Assembly: GCA_020025715.1 (NCBI GenBank)
Contig: JAHHRQ010000063.1
Coordinates: forward strand, 1 to 10,738
Source: Oscillospiraceae bacterium
Lineage (GTDB): Bacteria; Bacillota; Clostridia; Oscillospirales; Oscillospiraceae
Reading direction: 5' to 3'
Length of the DNA: 10,738 nucleotides
Position numbers and translations under genes: made by a program. Numbering within the stretch: position 1 is the first letter of the stretch; each line of letters begins with the position of its first letter. This document shows, one piece after another, positions 6,916 through 10,738 of this stretch. The notes under the pieces were generated by a model, which was not told where the DNA came from, searched no databases, and worked only from the letters and a program-made list of their open reading frames with translations.

Positions 6916-7200
6916 ATGAAACTTAGACCTTTGGCTGACAGAGTAGTCCTCAAACAGAACGAAGCTGAGGAGCGCACTTCCTCCGGCATATTCCTGACCG
7001 CTTCCGCTCAGGAGAAGCCCGAAGTTTACGAAGTTGTTGAAGTCGGCCCCGGTGGAATGGTTGATGGCAATGAGGTTGAGATGATAGTTAAGGCAGGACA
7101 GAATGTTCTGGTTGGTAAATACAGCGGCAGCAAGGTAAAACTTGAAGATGTTGAGTACACTATCGTCCGTCAGTCTGACATTCTGGCAGTTATTGAGTAA
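6916..7200 (+). CDS. groES: Co-chaperonin GroES (Cpn10)
   Basis: A 94-residue GroES, the normal length. Seven copies form the lid of the GroEL folding chamber. Seen: the opening MKLRPLADRVVLK, the mobile loop around 17-34 with the GroEL-contacting hydrophobic triplet IFL (25-27) in SSGIFLTAS, the VGPGG turn (43-47), the VLVGKYSGSKVK strand region, and the closing DILAVIE. The ATG has AGGAGG 8 bases upstream. It is first in the CIRCE-controlled operon, 18 bases before groEL. Confidence 0.98.
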   Translation: MKLRPLADRVVLKQNEAEERTSSGIFLTASAQEKPEVYEVVEVGPGGMVDGNEVEMIVKAGQNVLVGKYSGSKVKLEDVEYTIVRQSDILAVIE

Positions 7201-7218
7201 TAAGGAGGCTAATTTATA

Positions 7219-8844
7219 ATGGCTAAACAGATTATTTACGGTGAAGAAGCAAGAAAAGCTCTTGAGCGCGGCGTAAACCAGCTCACCGATACAGTTAAAA
7301 TCACTCTTGGACCTAAGGGCAGAAACGTTGTTCTGGATAAGAAGTTCGGCTCTCCCCTGATCACCAACGACGGTGTTACCATCGCAAAGGAAATCGAGCT
7401 TGAGGATGCTTTCGAGAACATGGGCGCACAGCTCATCAAGGAAGTTTCCACCAAGACCAATGATGTTGCCGGTGACGGTACCACTTCCGCAACTGTTCTG
7501 GCTCAGGCCATGATCAGCGAAGGTCTTAAGAATCTGGCAGCAGGTGCTAACCCCATCAACGTCAACAAGGGTATGAAGAAGGCAACTCAGGCTGCTGTTG
7601 AGGCTGTCAAGGCTGCTTCTCAGCCTGTCTCCTGCTCTCACGACATTGCACGTGTAGGTACCATTTCTTCCGGTGACGAAGTTATCGGTAACCTGATCGC
7701 CGAGGCAATGGAGAAGGTAAGCCAGAACGGCGTTATCACCATTGAGGAGAGCAAGACCGCTGATACTTACAGCGATGTTGTTGAAGGTATGCAGTTTGAC
7801 CGCGGCTACCTGTCCCCCTACATGGTAACAGATACTGATAAGATGGAAGCTGTTCTTGATGACGCTCTCATCCTTATTACCGATAAGAAGGTAACCAACA
7901 TTCAGGAAATCCTGCCTCTGCTCGAGAAGATCGTTCAGGGCGGCAGAAAGCTCCTCATCATTGCTGAGGATGTAGAGGGCGAGGCTCTTGCTACTATCGT
8001 TCTCAACAAGCTGCGCGGCACCTTCACCTGCGTATGCGTCAAGGCTCCCGGCTTCGGCGACAGACGTAAGGAAATGCTTCAGGATATTGCAGTCCTCACC
8101 GGCGGTACTGTTATCTCCTCCGATCTTGGCATGGAGCTTAAGGATGCAGGCATTGAAATGCTGGGTCATGCACATCAGGTCAAGGTCACCAAGGAGAACA
8201 CCGTTATTGTTGACGGCTCCGGCGACAGCAAGGAAATTCAGGCTCGCACCGCTCAGATTCAGCGTCAGATTGAGGAGTCCACTTCCGATTACGACAAGGA
8301 GAAGCTCCACGAGCGTCTGGCAAAGCTCTCCGGCGGCGTAGCAGTCATCAAGGTCGGTGCAGCTACCGAGACCGAGATGAAGGAAAAGAAGCTGCGTATC
8401 GAAGATGCTCTTAACGCAACCCGCGCTGCTGTTGAGGAAGGCATCGTAGCCGGCGGCGGTACTGCTTATGTTATCGCCTCCAAGGCAGCTGAGAAGCTGG
8501 TCTCCACTCTTGAGGGTGACGAAAAGACCGGTGCTGCTATTATCGCAAAGGCACTGAGAGCTCCTATCATGCAGATTGCTGCTAACGCAGGTCTGGAAGG
8601 CGCTGTTATCTACAACAACGTTGCAAACAGCGATGCTGTAAACTACGGCTTCGACGCTGCAAATGAGCAGTACGGCGACATGATCTCCATGGGTATTGTA
8701 GACCCCACCAAGGTTTGCCGCTGCGCTATGGAGAATGCTTCTTCCGTCGCTTCTATGGTTCTCACCACCGAGAGTCTGGTTGCAGACCTGCCTGAGAAGA
8801 ATGTTCCTGCAGCTCCCGCACCTGACATGGGCGGTATGTATTGA
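7219..8844 (+). CDS. groEL: Chaperonin GroEL (Cpn60)
   Basis: A full-length 541-residue chaperonin subunit, forming a double heptameric ring that folds proteins with ATP and GroES. Motifs seen: LGPKGRNVVLDKKFG (30-44), the ATPase loop GDGTTSATVLAQAM (85-98) with the catalytic Asp at 86, VKAPGFGDRRKEML in the apical region, and EEGIVAGGGTAYV followed by intermediate/equatorial sequence, ending LVADLPEKN. The usual Gly-Gly-Met tail is short (PDMGGMY), as in several Clostridia. A CVC pair precedes the KAPGFGDRR motif. The ATG has AAGGAGG 10 bases upstream. Leucine TTA/CTA and serine TCA codons are absent from most of the gene, a sign of high expression. Regulated with groES by HrcA/CIRCE; transcription ends at the 8936-8972 hairpin. 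Confidence 0.99.
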   Translation: MAKQIIYGEEARKALERGVNQLTDTVKITLGPKGRNVVLDKKFGSPLITNDGVTIAKEIELEDAFENMGAQLIKEVSTKTNDVAGDGTTSATVLAQAMISEGLKNLAAGANPINVNKGMKKATQAAVEAVKAASQPVSCSHDIARVGTISSGDEVIGNLIAEAMEKVSQNGVITIEESKTADTYSDVVEGMQFDRGYLSPYMVTDTDKMEAVLDDALILITDKKVTNIQEILPLLEKIVQGGRKLLIIAEDVEGEALATIVLNKLRGTFTCVCVKAPGFGDRRKEMLQDIAVLTGGTVISSDLGMELKDAGIEMLGHAHQVKVTKENTVIVDGSGDSKEIQARTAQIQRQIEESTSDYDKEKLHERLAKLSGGVAVIKVGAATETEMKEKKLRIEDALNATRAAVEEGIVAGGGTAYVIASKAAEKLVSTLEGDEKTGAAIIAKALRAPIMQIAANAGLEGAVIYNNVANSDAVNYGFDAANEQYGDMISMGIVDPTKVCRCAMENASSVASMVLTTESLVADLPEKNVPAAPAPDMGGMY

Positions 8845-8935
8845 TAAGTTCCTGAAAAGGCTTGAAATACAAGGAGTTTTGACAGGTATAAAGTGGCACT
8901 TACCACATATTTACCGCAAAATCTCAGATTATTAT

Positions 8936-8972
8936 AAAAGAACCGATACAGAAATGTATCGGTTCTTTTTTT
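8936..8972 (+). terminator. Intrinsic terminator of groESL
   Basis: A perfect 15-base-pair stem (8936-8950 with 8955-8969) is capped by a GAAA tetraloop (8951-8954) and runs into an eight-base T tract. It lies about 90 bases after the groEL stop. The left side begins with AAAA, so it could also stop minus-strand transcripts, but no minus-strand gene is near. Confidence 0.93.
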
Positions 8973-9116
8973 GCAGCTTTAGCGGCAAAAATCCCACATT
9001 TGTATTTTGGAAACCTCTCCTGTATGCCGACAGCAAAGCCGAGAACTTGCTTTTCCTATTTTGCTTTCAAGGGAACCGGTTTTCTATAATATTGAAAACA
9101 GCTGTGTAGTACGATA
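8973..9116. other. Gene-free AT-rich stretch between the groESL terminator and the next promoter
   Basis: Together with 8845-8935 and 9146-9242 this makes about 400 bases without a convincing gene. Open frames here lack ribosome sites and have random-looking composition. Small features seen are an 8-base palindrome AACCGGTT (9074-9081) and a repeated ATATTGAAAA (9089-9098 and 9114-9123); the second copy contains the -35 box of the next promoter. I recognise no RNA gene or mobile element. Confidence 0.5.
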
Positions 9117-9145
9117 TTGAAAAACAAATAAGCTTTTGATATAAT
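9117..9145 (+). promoter_or_regulatory. Sigma-A type promoter for the membrane-anchored trigger-factor-like gene
   Basis: TTGAAA (9117-9122), exactly 17 bases, then a consensus TATAAT (9140-9145). The start would be near 9152, giving a leader of about 90 bases. A second TATAAT at 9211-9216 has no good -35 partner at 16-18 bases. Confidence 0.72.
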
Positions 9146-9242
9146 TAAAAAAAATTTGAGAATTGATTCGCGTATACCAAAACCGACAATGTTAAATAGG
9201 TACACTGCATTATAATTTTTCAGTATATATGGAGGGCTTATG

Positions 9243-10738
9243 ATGAAGAAAAATAAAAAATCTGCCTTAATCGGGATTGCGGTAATTGTCTGCCTTGTTT
9301 TTTTGCTCTTTCTTTTCAATAATATATCTGTCAGAACTACTTTCGACAGATATTTGGAAGGCAAATACAAAGAGCCTTTTACAATCGTGAAAGCAGGGAA
9401 AAATTACCAAGGCGACAGCGGCCTTGGATACAAGGTAATTGCTAAAAGCGAGCGATTTGATGATCCTTTTGTCATGCGCGCATATCCTGTTCCCGTTGAA
9501 AGCAATAATCTTCTGGAAATAAAAGGAGAAAAATACGGGATAGAAGATACTTATCCCGAAGTAATCTTCCAAAACCAGTATATTGATGAGCTTCGGCCGC
9601 TCACCGGTGATTTGCCGCTGATGAAGTGCCGGATTAAGCTTGAGGGTTCATCTCTCACTTCGTATGAAATGGCAGAAGGAATGAATGCCTGCCTGCAAAA
9701 TCCGAAGCATACTTCGTGGGTAACAGTATATCTTCTGACCAATGAGGAGAAATCCATTACGCCTGAATATACCGATGCAATCATACAGCAAATGGAGTCC
9801 TGCAAAGCTTATTCTTATGACCTATATATCGGTATTCTGAAAGACGGAAAAACGGTGTCGGAAGAAGAATATTATAAAAACTATAATATGTTCCTTGAGT
9901 TCATGGAAAAAAGCGATGCGATTGAGAATATTATCCATTTTACCGGAGGAAATTACGAAGATTTTTATAATTGGACAGACGAAGACAGCGCCGAAAACAA
10001 GGCAAGCATCAACGAGTATTTCGATGAAAATGGTTACTGGAAAGATATTCGGGCGCTCGATTATGTAGATTTATCAAACTATGAAAACTTAACCATTCCT
10101 ACCGCCGAAACTGCCGTGACTCAAGAAGAAGTAGACAATATGCTTCAGCTTCTGCTTAAAGCCTACGGTTCCCATGAATATATTTACGAAGGTGAAATCA
10201 AAGAAGGTGACACAATTCGCGTGAAGTTTACGCTCAACACGAATTCGAACACCGCTGATTTAACTCTCGACTCCGATTTCCCTTATGGTGACAAACTCAA
10301 AGAAGAATTTATCGGGCGTTCGGTTGGAGAAAGCTTCGAGATTAAGCTTGATAAGGCAGACGGTGCTCAAAACGGCACAGCAAGTTTTACCATTCTCTCC
10401 ATCATAGGTGATATTCAGTATCCCGAATTTACCGATGAATTTGTACAAGAGAATTTTAACAGCAAATATGGGTGGAAAACAGTTGAGGACGCCGAGAATG
10501 AGTGTCGGCAGATTATAAGTGACAACAAGAAATATGCTTATGTAAAGGATTGGCTAACAAATGAAGCAGCAATCTCTGAAATTCCGGAATCTTTAATTGA
10601 GTCTTGCTTAGTTATTGAAGTTGAAAAGAACAGATTTAACGCTGAAATAAACGACATGTCTTTTGATGACTATATTTCTATGTTCGTAAACTCAAAACAG
10701 GATTTCCACAACGCACTCAGGCAAAATGCAGAAAATAC
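9243..10738 (+). CDS. Membrane-anchored trigger-factor-like protein (3' end outside window)
   Basis: An open frame of 498 codons with no stop, cut by the window edge. A basic start (MKKNKK) and one hydrophobic helix (8-25) predict an N-in, C-out membrane anchor; the only Cys (17) lies mid-helix without a lipobox, so it is not a lipoprotein. Residues 26-270 match no family I know. From YVDLSNYENLTIP (274-286) with TQEEVD (293-298), the sequence follows trigger factor: a shortened FKBP-like stretch (about 321-390: GDTIRVKF, EEFIGRSVGESFEI, GTASFTILSI), the junction YPEFTDEFV (393-401), and the C-terminal chaperone arm including EIPESLIES (446-454) and a FDDY..MF segment. It probably assists folding outside the membrane, by analogy with PrsA; this is inferred. 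ATG 9243 is chosen over ATG 9240 because GGAGG (9231-9235) is 7 rather than 4 bases away. It uses TTA, CTA and TCA codons, unlike groEL and cstA. Confidence 0.8.
   Translation, partial: MKKNKKSALIGIAVIVCLVFLLFLFNNISVRTTFDRYLEGKYKEPFTIVKAGKNYQGDSGLGYKVIAKSERFDDPFVMRAYPVPVESNNLLEIKGEKYGIEDTYPEVIFQNQYIDELRPLTGDLPLMKCRIKLEGSSLTSYEMAEGMNACLQNPKHTSWVTVYLLTNEEKSITPEYTDAIIQQMESCKAYSYDLYIGILKDGKTVSEEEYYKNYNMFLEFMEKSDAIENIIHFTGGNYEDFYNWTDEDSAENKASINEYFDENGYWKDIRALDYVDLSNYENLTIPTAETAVTQEEVDNMLQLLLKAYGSHEYIYEGEIKEGDTIRVKFTLNTNSNTADLTLDSDFPYGDKLKEEFIGRSVGESFEIKLDKADGAQNGTASFTILSIIGDIQYPEFTDEFVQENFNSKYGWKTVEDAENECRQIISDNKKYAYVKDWLTNEAAISEIPESLIESCLVIEVEKNRFNAEINDMSFDDYISMFVNSKQDFHNALRQNAEN

Noticed and set aside
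6856..8310. A 484-codon open frame on the minus strand across groES and groEL
   Set aside because: It is the same kind of shadow of codon-biased genes; its start region falls on the CIRCE element and it shows no family signature.
8735..9109. Open frame of 124 codons running from groEL over the terminator
   Set aside because: It overlaps groEL out of frame, crosses a strong terminator hairpin and has no ribosome site or recognisable domain.
9056..9805. Minus-strand open frames opposite the start of the last gene
   Set aside because: They are out-of-frame shadows of the membrane-anchored protein gene, which has a promoter, a ribosome site and a coherent domain layout on the plus strand.

Overview
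The window looks like chromosomal DNA from a low-to-mid GC anaerobic Firmicute, most likely a gut Clostridia of the Oscillospiraceae/Ruminococcaceae type. The reasons are strong Gram-positive Shine-Dalgarno sites, sigma-A type promoters, a perfect CIRCE operator before groESL, a butyrate-type CoA-transferase, and the sequence character of GroEL (C-terminus PDMGGMY) and CstA. The genus cannot be fixed by reading alone.

Left part, all on the minus strand (about 4420 down to 1). A sigma-A promoter at 4388-4416 drives a 174-residue protein of unknown function and then cstA, a carbon-starvation-type transporter. Two intrinsic terminators in tandem (2004-1983 and 1961-1937) close this unit. Next comes a CoA-transferase of the acetyl-CoA hydrolase/transferase family, probably butyryl-CoA:acetate CoA-transferase, followed after 3 bases by a YbaK/ProX-type editing deacylase that clears mischarged tRNA(Pro).

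Middle part, plus strand. A divergent promoter at 4568-4596 drives a THUMP-domain RNA methyltransferase of the RlmL/YpsC type and a diacylglycerol-kinase-family lipid kinase, 24 bases apart. The groES-groEL operon follows with its own promoter, an extended CIRCE element for the repressor HrcA, and a strong intrinsic terminator at 8936-8972.

Right part. After about 270 AT-rich bases with no gene, a clear promoter (9117-9145) precedes a long gene that is still open at the window edge. It encodes a membrane-anchored protein: one N-terminal membrane helix, about 240 residues of unrecognised sequence, then a stretch resembling the FKBP-like and C-terminal chaperone domains of trigger factor. This is the least ordinary item here. 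The rest is core metabolism and housekeeping. I see no CRISPR array, tRNA, rRNA, transposase, phage gene or toxin-antitoxin pair.
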